Source: Conoideocrella luteorostrata (taxonomy: Eukaryota; Ascomycota; Sordariomycetes; Hypocreales; Clavicipitaceae). From it: 64,000 nt of DNA. Made by a program: the position numbers and the translations under genes. The notes beneath the pieces were generated by a model, which worked only from the letters and a program-made list of their open reading frames with translations, made no database searches and had not been told where the DNA came from. Shown in pieces: positions 46,113 through 57,530 of this stretch (the first letter of the stretch is position 1; every line of letters begins with the position of its first letter). The stretch is from assembly GCA_032433595.1 (NCBI GenBank), contig JASWJB010000081.1, forward strand, positions 62,001 to 126,000, read 5' to 3'.

Positions 46113-49100
46113 TTATTGCTTATGAAACACTTGTCTTGAACGGTTTTGCTCTACACCCTGGGAAACACAAGGCAGAGTTGTTTCATGAGGTCCGCTCCTG
46201 GTATGACCAAGGTGGCTCAACGTTCAATGACCAACATACATAATCCGTGCTTCGAACAAAAAAACCTGCTTGTTAGGTAAACCCGCAGAGGATTGGAGCC
46301 GGGGCTGATGATCCCAAAATAGGTAGTGCGGATCGAATGGGTGTTGGAAGCTCACATGATACGGCCGCAGTCGAGCGGAATGCTATGTCTCAATCTGGCT
46401 TTTGCCTTCGATATTGCCGAGAGGGGACCATAAGGCAGTTGCATGGCATCGCACAGTTTTCCATCCTCAAACACAAGATGTAATGCGTCGTAGCCGCGGC
46501 ACTGAGAGACCGAACAACGAAGTGGTTCACACAGTGGAAGGATTTTTGCTCGCCGCCGATGTGCCTCGTTACTTATGCATAGGAGTAGCAACTTGGCACG
46601 CTCCCCGACGAGGCTTTCAAATCTGTCTGTCCGTCTGTCTGCATATAGCCGGACGCATCCCTGTAAAGCGCCATGCAAATCGCCTTGTGGTCTCGTGTGG
46701 TGGCCATTTTTGACTCGCCCGAGCCGCTCCGAGGGCGTCGTAATCTGGCAGACAGATGCCTTGACAGGACATGCATTAAATCCGTCTAATGGCCTTCTAA
46801 AATCAACTCTTCGTCCTGTGATTTGAAAATCATTGCCTGCCAACTGTGTGGGGCCGTCTGGAAATCCTACAAGTGAGGTGCTGGCTAGTTAGTTACCTGG
46901 CCTAGCTGGTCATGGCCTGCGACGGAAAGCGAATATTGATCAGGGCATGCATGCACAGACCCCTAGCTGACCCTGGTTCACCCCTGTTATCGGAGCCAGT
47001 CTTGCCAGCCAAGCTGTTCGTCCCGTCATTGGACTGGCCAGACCTCTCATGTCGAAACCCTTGCTGGCTGTGAGTGAGCCTTAACCACCGCAATTCAACA
47101 GCCGATCTACACCAGTCTCAGATTCCAGAGCGTGACAGTGAAAGTGTTGTAGGCTCCACCTCCCCTCCGCCTCCGCCTCCGCCTCCGCGGCGTTGTTACT
47201 TCTCCCTTGACCTAACAAGCCTCCCAGGCATGACAAGACTGTATTCGGCAGAATCGCAGTCATGAACACCAAGGATGGAATACTCCGTGACATTGATATA
47301 CAGTATGGCTCTTTGTGTAAGTATATGTACAGCAACGCATGATAGGTTCCAGCGCCCTGTTGCTCCGAGTGTACGTTACAATGCAAATTACGCCGCAGGC
47401 TTGAATTGATGGGACGAATGCAGGGTGGCCATCTTGTCCCCCGTGAGGCGGCGCTGGGGTTGTCCGCTTGGCCCCCTCAAGCCAGGATCTCAGTTCCCAG
47501 GCGGTCGGCAGCCCGCAAACGAAGTCAGAAGGTGCTGGCTCGTTGGATGTGCTGGCTGAGCGACAATGACTCCTTCAAATTCTTGCTTGGCTCATTCGTC
47601 GAGGAATGCCAGTCTGATCGTTCACAACATGACAGTGGCCGCCTGTCTCCGTGTTCCGCGTCGGAGGGCTAGGACACGAGTTATTGTGTTGCACAACTAC
47701 GGAGTACCCACGAGCACAGCTACATGGAGGCCCTGGCAGCAGCGGCCCTGAAATGCTAAACAATCTCAGCCTTCTGTCGGCCGATCCTGAGCTAGGGAGA
47801 AGGCAGACGTTGAGGGCAACATTGTACCTATCACCTGGTCACTGATTGCTGCATCTGGCGCCACCCATCTCCGCTCCAGGGTCGTCCTTTACGATCCCAC
47901 CTTGAATTGGTCGTCAACCAGTCAAAACCTTCAACCCCATGCCCTGCCATGTACAATGCAGCCATGTCTTACTATATTGTGTTATGGCTAGTGCTGTGCG
48001 AAAGCAAAGCCATACCAACTAGTACTACAAGTAGGTCATCGATGACGGGACACGCACTCACACCTCATCCACTTTGTCTATTTCGGTTCGCCTGGGCGTA
48101 GCGCACGGATTCGCCTTCTCCTTACGATGCATTGGATGGCGCGGCTCAGAAACAAGTTGGCTGTAAAATATAATTATTTCTGCCAGCACTGCTCCATACT
48201 CCATAAATAATATGCCCATAGTCCATGCCCGGGTAGTTATTCCGTATACTAGTGCAACAGCGGGTGCTGCGGTAGACGGACGCACACATTATTGTATTTT
48301 CTATATGTACCAGTATGGAGCCACGGTTTCGTTCCCACAGCGTGGCAGATTCGTTTCGCCTGTCTCAAGTTGTTCTTCATGACAGGCATGTGGCATTCCA
48401 TCATTCTGAAGCCCACAAGTGATACATATGCACCAGAGAGTGCACCGTACTCCGACCCCATACAGTGTATCCACCCGTTAGTCCACCCCCTTTGCCTGCT
48501 GCCCTTGTGAACCACGGATGACGAGAATTCCCGTACTCCGTACTCCGTACTGAAGACAAGAGACAGCAGAGGCAGGGGGCCAGATTGCAAAGTCGACGAT
48601 CCAGTAACGTCGATTTTCTGAGGAAGTGCTGTGGAAATGAAATGGAAATGCAACGAATGCCCAGCTGGGATTCCATCGGTGTGGGGGGAATAGTCACGAA
48701 GGGGTCCGTCGGTGAAGGGCTCAATGAGATCGACGAATGCAAGATCTCTGACCTCCGGATTGACTACTCCGCAGAGCCGATTCCTTTACTGAGATGCATT
48801 CTCTGTAGTAACTACACTATCGCGTCCGAGGCCGATAACTAGCGGCTGGAGGCGGCGTTGCTAACGGGTGGCAAGTGAGGTAGGGCGGGGGAAGCAGTGA
48901 CTGCTTAATAAGTATTTTCATTTGTAGCGGAGACGTAGGAAACAGCGAAGTCGACGATGTTTGTTTGGAGTACGATAACAAGGAGGAACCCACTTATTTT
49001 CCATACCCCATATTAAATCATAGCCTAACTCACCTGCGCAGATTTGGACATTGAACGACATGGAAGTGCACCCCACACCCCCCATGCCTGTACCATCTGT

Positions 49101-50082
49101 CCCTGAAGTTGCCCACTGCCTAGTTACAACTTACTCGGTACAAGCTCTCACGCACCATGGCAGTGAGCACCAACCAGCACTAGGTGGAGACCAGTTGAAA
49201 GGCAAAGGACTCGCCTTGGCTGATTCAATGTTCAATGTTGAAATGCCCTGGTACTTGCTAGCCTGCTCCTTGCTCGCGCTGCCTGCCCTGCCCGCCTGCC
49301 TGCGAGTGCTAGTTTCCGAGCCTGGCACGCACTAACGCGGCTGGCCCCAAAGCCAAAAGGCAAGGAAGAAGAACAAGAAGGGGACATGAGGGCGAGCCGA
49401 GCACAGAGTGCATGGCTCACTGCAAGGAGAGACATGCAGAAGTCAACAACTGGAGCAGGACCAGCAGCAAGAGCAGCAAAAAGGAGGCACTTGAGCAGAC
49501 AGACGGCGTCTGGACAAACCAAGATTGACGCTAGGCTGACTATGGAGTACGTACGGAGTAGATACTAGTTAGCTATGGAGTACTCCGTAGTAGACTGCAG
49601 GAAACGGACGGGCGGTTGCAGTTCGGGTGCTGTTTGGTGTCTGGCCGGTCGGTGCAGGAGCGGAGGGAGGATATCGAAGTCTCCATGCCATTGGCATCCA
49701 TGTCTCCATGCCACGCCTCCAAGCGCCCCGAGTAACCCCCAAAGTAGCTTGAGCTGCCAATTGACCTCTGCCGGTACCTCGTCGCCCTGTGACCCTGCGG
49801 TCCTGGGGGCCTTGCGAGATGTGTGGATGTATGATGTGGATGTGGATGTGGATTTCATCTCTCTCTTGAATCTTCACTCACTCACTCCCTCACCTTGATT
49901 CTCACTTTTTTGCTTCATTCCGCCCCGTCAGCGCCTTCACTTGTGTCGCCCTCTGCCTGGCGACAGCCCGACGTCGACCTCCTCACCGACGACTACCGAA
50001 TTTGCAGCTCACGACTGCCCTGACCCTCATCACCCGGCCACCCGTCACTCAGCCGCCATCTACGGCGCGCGCCTGGCAGTCA
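46113..50082. other. Long gene-poor spacer
   Basis: About 4 kb without a supported gene. The longest frame, 163 codons at 46843-46352 (-), has no recognised features. Copies of the dispersed 9-mer lie at 47698, 48534, 48541, 49552 and 49581. A CCGCCT repeat lies at about 47162-47190. The last 250 bases are C/T-rich and fit the promoter and leader of the WD40 gene. Confidence 0.45.
48534..48549. repeat. Tandem pair of the dispersed 9-mer
   Basis: Two overlapping TACTCCGTA copies with a 7-base step. Confidence 0.7.
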
Positions 50083-52852
50083 TGGTGGTCAAGGAAATGC
50101 TCGACTCGGATAGGGTCAATTTCTTGATTTGGAGGTTAGTTTTCCCACCCACGCCTCGCCACTCTTGACTTGACTGTTGGACACTGTTTCCCATACGATG
50201 GGGCTGCCGTCTCAATTCCGGATTTCTTTTTAGTTTTATTTCATCACCTCATTCTTCTCGTGCCCGCTGCTCTTGTCCCGGCATTCACGTCCAAACTCCG
50301 TTTACCCCCCTGCGCCTTCCCCAGTGGTTTGCCAGGCACATTGCTAATCTGTAGCGCAGGTATCTATTGGAAGGGAGTACGTGGCACCGACCTTGTTTTT
50401 CTGCGTTTTGCCCCCGACCGGCAGACAGATTCGCGCTTCTTTCGTAATGTCACAGGCAAACAAACTTGATCAGGCTTACTCATTTTCCCTTTCGCCCTGC
50501 AGATTACCGCGAAACCGCCGCCAAGTTCCAGAAAGAGTGGCACGTAAAGGAGCCACACCGAGACTTCGCCTTCGCGCCTCACGTCAAGGGCCACGCACTC
50601 GTCTCCGTTGTCAATCGAGGACTGTTGTACTATGCACTCGAACGTGACTTTGCACTTCAAAAGGTAAGTTTTATCTTTTTATCCGGCCAACTCCAACGCC
50701 ATGTCTTTTTTTTTTCTTTTCGTTGCAACTTCATGCACTGCTTCTTCTCTAGCCGCCCTGTGTGATTGTGTCTAAATACGCAGCCCCTCCGGCTCATTTC
50801 TGCCTGCTCCTCGTCTACCTTGGGGTAGTTCCTGGCACAAACAGGCTCCCCGCCAAGATTGAATTTTGACTAACTCGGAGCTGGTACGACAGCTGCCTAA
50901 CGATGCGACCAGTGCAGAGTCAGAACCGCTGCAGGTTGGCATCTTTGGACCCTTGAACTCGCAACCAGTGGCCAAATCGGAGGAGTGTCAAGAAGGCAAC
51001 GCAGTGGGCGGCGAAGCCGAAGCATCACGGAAACGGTTCCAAGACCAGCTACCGAATGGCTCAGCGGCAAAGCGACAGCAGCTCAGCAATGGCTGCGTTG
51101 ATGTGTCCGCAGCCTCAATTCCAGTAAACACAGGCGCGACCGCAACCGCAACCGCAATTGCATCTGCACTTGCACCTGCATCCGCATCCACATCCGCATC
51201 CGCGGCCACGGCGCCCAACACCACTATCACCTCCGCCACCACCGCCGACACATCTGGCACCACCAACACCAGCACATCCAGTTCCGCCGCCGCATCTATG
51301 CCCATGCCCATGCCCATGGACGTTGATAACCGCGCCCACGTTCACTTTTACGATTATTCTCAACCTCATCCTCATGATAGCCAACAGGACCCCAGTAACA
51401 ATCATGCGTACCCGTCACCATTGGAAGGCGAACATTTACCGCCCCCCATTGCGCACACAGATGGCCCTGAGCAGGGCACGCAAGTCGACAAGGTGGAGGA
51501 ACTGTCTCCCGACACGACATTTATCCGCCTTATGGACGATGATCGCAGCGTCTCGGAAGCAACAGCCACTCCATCACCTTCGCCAGCAAGCGCTGAAAAT
51601 GCGCCGGTGCTGCTGCAGTGCGAGTGGAACCCACGCGACCCATCAATACTGGCGGCAGCTGGAACCGATGCGCTAGCCCGCGTTTGGACCATTTCTCGTG
51701 CCACAGCTCCTGAGCCCGGCAAAGATCATGTGCCTCCCAAAGCCCATACATTGCTTGACCCGGAGACACCTCGAACCACTACTGTGACCGCCTTGTCTTG
51801 GACTTCTGATGGCAGAGCCATTGCAGTGGCCACCGATTTAGGGTCGCTGGCTGCGGTGAGTGTGTGGTCGTCAGACGGGGTTCTTTTGCAGACCATGGAA
51901 GTGTCGGAGCCGCCTGTAATCAAGTTGAGCTGGAACCCGAACAACACGGCCCTGCTCGCTGTTTCACCGGAAAAGGGCGGCGCCCTCATCACGATTTACT
52001 CATCTGCAACTGGAAATGCCTATGCATATCATTTGCCTGGACACGACATTGCTGCGACGCCGTTGGACGCCACCTGGACCAATGAGACCGAGTTTCTGCT
52101 GACGGGAGGCGATTTATTATTATGTCTTCGATGCACGGATACATCTATTGTGCAAGTACGAAAATTCGAAACGAAGGAAGATGACAGTTTTAGCCAGGTG
52201 CTCTTTGATTGGCGATCCAGATTGGCAGCCACTTCAAGTGATAAGGGCACTCTCGATGTACGTTGCACCGTTCTGCATATATTTCGAAGTTTCGATGGGT
52301 CAATGAGTACTAACTGCCATTTAGCTCTGGGACGAATCAGGACAAAGACGGTCTATCTCAGCTCACCAAGGAGCCATCACCGCCATGGCATGGCAGCCGT
52401 TAGCCTCAAACCAAACAGTTTTTGACGAGGAACGACTGATCGCCACCGGCGGCGACGACTGCGCGATTCTGATTTGGAATGCGCGAAAACCGGAGTCCAA
52501 GGCGAAATGCTTCCTCACAATGGATTCACCGATTGTACGACTTGCATTCACTCCAGATGGAGCCTTTATTGCCGGTGCCACATCACGGCAGGTATTGATA
52601 TGGAAGGTCGACAACCACTCCATGCCGAGAGCAAGCTGGAATCGACCGCCACATCCAGGCTGGCTAAGCCCCAAAGGCTCGTCAGATTCGGATGAAGAGG
52701 ATGAGCACTGCCTATGCTGGGACGTAAGCGGCCAGAAGTTGGCGTATGGCTCCAACAGTAGAGTAAGTCAACAATTACAGCCCACCAGCTTGATCCGCTG
52801 CACTTTGGCTAACACCTCACTTAAGCTGGCTGTAATAAATTTCAGCCGATAG
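50083..52852 (+). CDS. LisH-WD40 protein, Sif2/TBL1 family
   Basis: Sif2 in yeast is part of the Set3 histone deacetylase complex; animal TBL1 is in NCoR/SMRT. Six exons are proposed: 50083-50135, 50360-50376 (17 bases), 50503-50663, 50881-52257, 52325-52762 and 52826-52852, 690 residues. The first three build a LisH domain: MVVKEMLDSDRVNFLIWRYLLEGNYRETAAKFQ, then GLLYYALERDFALQK. The junction into exon 4 is less sure; I use the CTAAC branch and acceptor CTCGGAG. Exon 4 opens with a FGP block, then a long Ala/Thr/Ser low-complexity linker (about residues 155-215) and an acidic stretch. WD40 repeats start near residue 320: LLQCEWNPRDPSILAAAG, VTALSWTSDGRAIAVAT, VIKLSWNPNNTALLAVS, SQVLFDWRSRLAATSSDKGTLDLWDE, then ITAMAWQP, LIATGGDDCAILIWNARK, VRLAFTPDGAFIAGAT and HCLCWDVSGQKLAYG. 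The last exon is nine codons including the stop. Confidence 0.88.
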
Positions 52853-54180
52853 CACACGCTCAGCTTCATTAGAGCTTGAATCATATGACGACGAGATCCA
52901 GCAGGCCCTGGGTTCATTACTAACCGACGTTTGGTACGGCGTTTTGTACGATATATCTGTCTTCGACGGGCAACAGCATGACACAATGGATGACGGCTTC
53001 TTATTACAAACCTTTCCCTATCTTTTCCTCTGACTCTCTTCTCACATTTTGCTGTATCTCAAGAACAGTGTACGGGAAGTCGACTTAATGTTTACTTTGG
53101 AATATGCTCTTTCCCCAACAAATGACTTGTTGGCCATCTTGTGTTCGGATTGCTACCACCAGAGATACGTGGCTGGATATGGTTTCATTTGTATATGGAC
53201 TTTTTTTTTTGCCTTGTTTTGGCTTTGACAACGGGGCGCATCGTGATTTCAAGACTGGGCGGGAGGAGAAAATATTAAGACTATCTCGGTTTGGGACCCT
53301 TGGCAATGACGGAATAGAGGACGGAGCATGAGTGTGTCACCTTATGCTCATGACTGCGAGACGGGTAGGACATGGCAAGCAGGCAAGCATTCGTTCAAGG
53401 GAGGGGAAGGATGTGCTTTTGATTTGTCCCTTTTTTATTTGACATGTACTCCGTACGTATATACGTATATGTCAGTGGGCCAAGGCCACTCTTGTTTGAA
53501 GACGAATCGGCGCAAGGACACGGCATACCCGATGTATTATACCATATGGCGTCAATTGTAGAAATGATATGATTGGATATATCAAGGAGGCGTGCCCGCT
53601 GGGTGTGATGGTGATTTATATTGGTGCATTTTTGCACTCTGTAATGAGTACGTACAATATTGCATGTGCGGTGAAATGTGACAGGTCGACAGGATGTTTA
53701 AGACATGCAGGCTTGACTACTGTGTGTGCTATGCCCCGCATTCATTGGTGCTGCGTGGTCGGCGGGTTAGTTAGGAGCTCTCCGCTGCGGAATACGGAGT
53801 ACACAATATCGGCCCACTTCGCCGCTGACGCCTATCGCGTAGGTTAACTACTATATCCCGTCCGTCTTCACTCCTCCGCACGTCTTTTTCCCTACTTTTC
53901 TTTCTTTCGACATTGTTTCAATTCTACTTTAAGCTCAAGCAGCTCGGGAATTCGGTCCGCTGGGTAACATCACCACCTTTCGTGGCATATTCCGGTCTCT
54001 TGACACTTCATCTGAATCGCAAGCCGGTTATTACCTATCGCCCTCTCACTCGCGCATCCCCCATACAAGAAGCTACAGCTACACGAGCTACGAGGAAGTA
54101 GTGACTCCAAGAGCCAACGCTGAGGGCTAGAGGATAAGAAGCCGTTCCGTCACATCGGAAGAAGACGAAAAAAACCAATC
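52853..54180. other. Spacer with copies of the dispersed 9-mer
   Basis: 3' region of the WD40 gene and promoter side of the next gene; both lie on the plus strand. Copies of the 9-mer at 53447 and 53793. Frames of 60-92 codons look like chance. Confidence 0.45.
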
Positions 54181-54633
54181 ATGTCGAATCCACCCCCACC
54201 GCGTCCCAAAACTTTCCTCACGTTCTCCGGACCTAAGTCCAGGCCCGGACCGCTCACCTTTGGAAAATCTTCGGAGGCCGTGAAAGCGAGGATGCGGGAC
54301 CGGCAGGCCAGAGGAAAGAATCCGTATGGAGCAGACAGCGAGAGTGAATATGATGAGGATGGCTATGAAGCCGATGAAGAGGCGCTGAAGTTGGTGTCTG
54401 ATTCATGGTTCGTAAAAACAAAGAAAGAACCTTTTTGTCCTGCATTACATGGATAGATAGATAGATGCATTCAGTGAAATGGGAGAGGAAGTTCCTGTTG
54501 CTGACATACTCGCAGTCTGAGACGCGAAACATTCGAGGAACGCGAACGCCGGGGCTATGCCATCTCTGTGCTGGACAGTCCTGAGCAATTGATGATGCAT
54601 GCACAGAGCACGGGTGATGTACGTTCAACACAC

Positions 54634-54677
<44 letters not shown>

Positions 54678-54962
54678 ACCAACGACGCTTGAGTTCGACA
54701 TCACATTTTCAGCCAGTGCCGCAGCTGGATCTGAATTTGAATCTGAATCTGAATCTGAAGCTTCAGAAATCAATATCAAATGCCCAGCAAAACTGTCCCT
54801 GCTACGCCAACTAACCATGTCACAAAGAGCATTCCCGGCCAGAGACACCGCTTTGCAGCCATGCTGTGCGGGTTTGAGGATCCGAGAGGAACACCGCCGA
54901 CCGAGGATACGAAGACCGCAAGAGCAGGGACGAAGAGGAAATCAACAGAAACGAGTACATGA
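54181..54962 (+). CDS. Small conserved fungal protein of unknown function
   Basis: Three exons (54181-54407, 54516-54618, 54828-54962) give 154 residues. The start MSNPPPPRPKTFLTFSG is followed by a basic segment (SEAVKARMRDRQARGKNPYG), then an acidic one (DSESEYDEDGYEADEEALKLVSDS). The first junction gives CLRRETFEERERRGYAISVLDSPEQLMMHAQSTGD, the best-kept block, and the second joins it to SIPGQRHRFAAMLCGFED. For intron 2 I use the acceptor after the CAACTAACC branch (54827), which restores that last motif; earlier acceptors give stops or low-complexity sequence. I recall similar short proteins in other Sordariomycetes but know no function. The ending is Lys/Thr-rich. Charge pattern and size suggest a soluble, perhaps nuclear, protein. 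Confidence 0.72.
54638..54678 (+). repeat. CT microsatellite inside an intron
   Basis: About 20 CT units with few interruptions in intron 2 of the gene at 54181-54962. It is followed at 54731-54760 by a second simple repeat of ATCTGA units. Confidence 0.85.
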
Positions 54963-55891
54963 ATGTGTGAGCGATGGATGGATGGATGGATGGACACGCC
55001 GGGGCAGTACGAAGGATGGGGTGGATATATTACAATACCATTTTGGGATTGGGAGAAACTCTTACGTGGAAGAATGGTTTTTTTTTGGGGGGTGGGGGAG
55101 GGTGTTGTCTTATCATCATGAATGCATGAAATAATGAATGAATGAATTGACTGGTGAGAACGGCGACAACGACGATGGGATGAGCGAACTTACAAGACTG
55201 ACCATAGTACAGAGTACACAAAGACATGAAATATGGGTCCCTTGGTTTCTTAACTGGTTTTTACCAAAAAAAGGGAGTTAAGATACAAGCACGATACACG
55301 AGGTTGTGAATCTGAACCTGAACCCAGCTTTGATGATGGGCAATCCCACATGCATTACGGAGTACACAACCATCATATCATGCCATCGATGTGTCACGTA
55401 GCCGAAAGATATCATGTATAGACCGTGCTGTAATACCGTATCTACTCCAATACTCAGCCGGATAATCCCGAGTCCCATAATGTACGCCTATAACCATCCT
55501 AAAATAAATATCTCCAAAATAAGTAAAATAGATAACAATTGTTCCCGACACCGCAAACACCTATAATGCCAACTATATATCAAAGTAGTCGTATGTACCT
55601 AAGAGAACAATAACAACAACATGGGTTGCGGCCAATATATATATGTATATATATAAATAGGCAAAAATTAAAGCATTTTGTGCGGAATTTGAAGACTATC
55701 CGGGGTAAATGACGAATCTGGTTCCGTCTTTTTTTTTTTAACCCCAAGTCATCCTGCTGGCAAAAGTACATATATACTAGGCTGGATTATGAAAGGAACC
55801 CCGCCCGCTCCAGAGAAACGTTGCTACTTGCATAACTCGGCGACGTCTAGTCCGGAACATTAGTTTGATGAATTAAACATTATAAACCGCC
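54963..55891. other. Spacer
   Basis: No gene seen. Contains a GATG tetranucleotide run (about 54971-54995), a T/G run near 55079-55100, and the last copy of the dispersed 9-mer in the window at 55356. AT-rich from 55560 on, including TATATA tracts near 55637-55660. The last part is the P450 promoter. Confidence 0.45.
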
Positions 55892-57530
55892 ATGTTTCAA
55901 TCTGCCGTGCGATCCTTCCCCGAGGCTCTCCGAGCCAAGGGTTACGCACAATCTTTTTTAATAATCGGCCCTGTGGTAGTCAGCCTATTCTTCATTACCA
56001 AAGTGGTTTACAATATATTCATTCATCCGCTTGCAAAGTACCCTGGACCCAAGCTGTACGCAGCATCACCAGTTCCTATTTCTTTAGCACAACTCCGGGG
56101 GCAATTACACACCGTCACGAAGGCCGCTCATGACAAATATGGCCCCGTCGTACGCATGTCTCCTAACGAACTCTCATTTATCTCCGACACGGCATGGCAA
56201 GATATTTACGCCCGTCACCGAAGCACGCCTGCGATGGCTCGTGATCGTACTTTCTTCAATAATATGCTACTCCATCCGCAGACTATAACTATGGCGGATG
56301 ACATTGATCACAATCGTATTCGTCGCTCATTGAATCCGGCTTTCTCATCACAAGCTCTTCTCGAACAGGAGCCCATTCTTCAGCAGAATGTCAGCTTGCT
56401 CATGGACAAATTACAAGAGCACGCTGAACACGGCTACCCATTGGACCTGCGTGCTTGGTACAACTACACGACCTTTGATCTAATCGGAGATCTGGCCTTT
56501 GGCGAGACCTTCGGCTGCCTTGCCACGTCACGATTCCACGAATGGGCGCAAATGGTGCTTGATTACTTCTTTGTCGCGACCCTGCTACACGTTGTGCACC
56601 GCCTTTACCCGCTAAACAAGCTCTTTGCTTTTCTTCTGCCCCCCTCAGTCATGAAAAAAAAGAAGCAGCACTCTCAAATGGCGATAGATAAGGTTCGCAA
56701 GCGTACAGATCCACTAAACGCGGTTATGCGCCGGGATTTCATACACTATTTACTGCAGTCAGTCGATTCTTGCAGTATCACTCAGGACGAGCTAGAGAGC
56801 CAGGCTAGTGTTTTAATTTTAGCCGGAAGCGAGACGACTTCAATTGCACTGACATATGCTACGTTCTTCCTTACGCAGCATCCTGAGATCCTGGAGAAGC
56901 TGCGCGTGGAACTCCAGCAGAACTTTAAATCTGAAGGTGACATAGATCTGCTCTCCATCGATCGCCTTCACTACCTACACGCGGTTCTGCAGGAGACTTT
57001 GCGTTGTCGACCTCCTATTACGAATGGATTCCCGCGCCAGGTCCCCAATGGTGGCGCTTTTGTAGATGACAACTTTCTACCAGGTGGAGTATGCCAATTT
57101 CTATTCAAACTCCGCTGCAGCTACATTTAATTGACTGGAAAGACGGTTGTGAATATAAATCACTGGGCTACCTACCAGTCAGCTTGTAATTTCAACAAAC
57201 CCGACCAATTCCTCCCTGAACGTTGGATGGGCGATCACCGCTTCGAAACGGACAACAAGGCGGCTTTCCAGCCGTTTTCGGTGGGACCGAGAAACTGTAT
57301 CGGCAAGAAGTAAGCTGGCCATCTTGGCTTCTTGCTGCCAAGTATTTATGCTAACTTGATAAAGATTTGCTTACAACAGCATGAAAATGATTCTCTCTCG
57401 TATGATATGGAGGTTTGATGTCAAAGTGCAAGAATCACACCACGACAAGGCGGATTGGATTACTGATCACTTGGCATACGTTTCTTTCCACCAGCCACCA
57501 TTGAAGGTAAAGCTGATTGCAAGAGCCTAA
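55892..57530 (+). CDS. Cytochrome P450 monooxygenase
   Basis: A membrane-anchored haem oxygenase of the endoplasmic reticulum; substrate unknown. Three exons (55892-57088, 57143-57309, 57365-57530) give 509 residues. An N-terminal anchor of about 20 hydrophobic residues (FLIIGPVVVSLFFITKVVYNIF) is followed by a Pro-rich hinge, HPLAKYPGPKLYAASPVP. The I-helix has AGSETTS, the K-helix ETLR (the ExxR pair), then PERW, and the haem loop FSVGPRNCIGK with the ligand Cys. All catalytic landmarks are intact. The overall pattern resembles the CYP65-like group that includes isotrichodermin C-15 hydroxylase, a guess from the N-terminus and PGGTVV block only. Splice junctions rebuild LPGGTVVNINHW and CIGKKFAYN. 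There are no other secondary-metabolism genes beside it in this window. Confidence 0.92.

Noticed and set aside
46352..46843. 163-codon frame on the minus strand
   Set aside because: Open but without recognisable motifs, splice partners or supporting context; similar chance frames occur on the plus strand at the same place.
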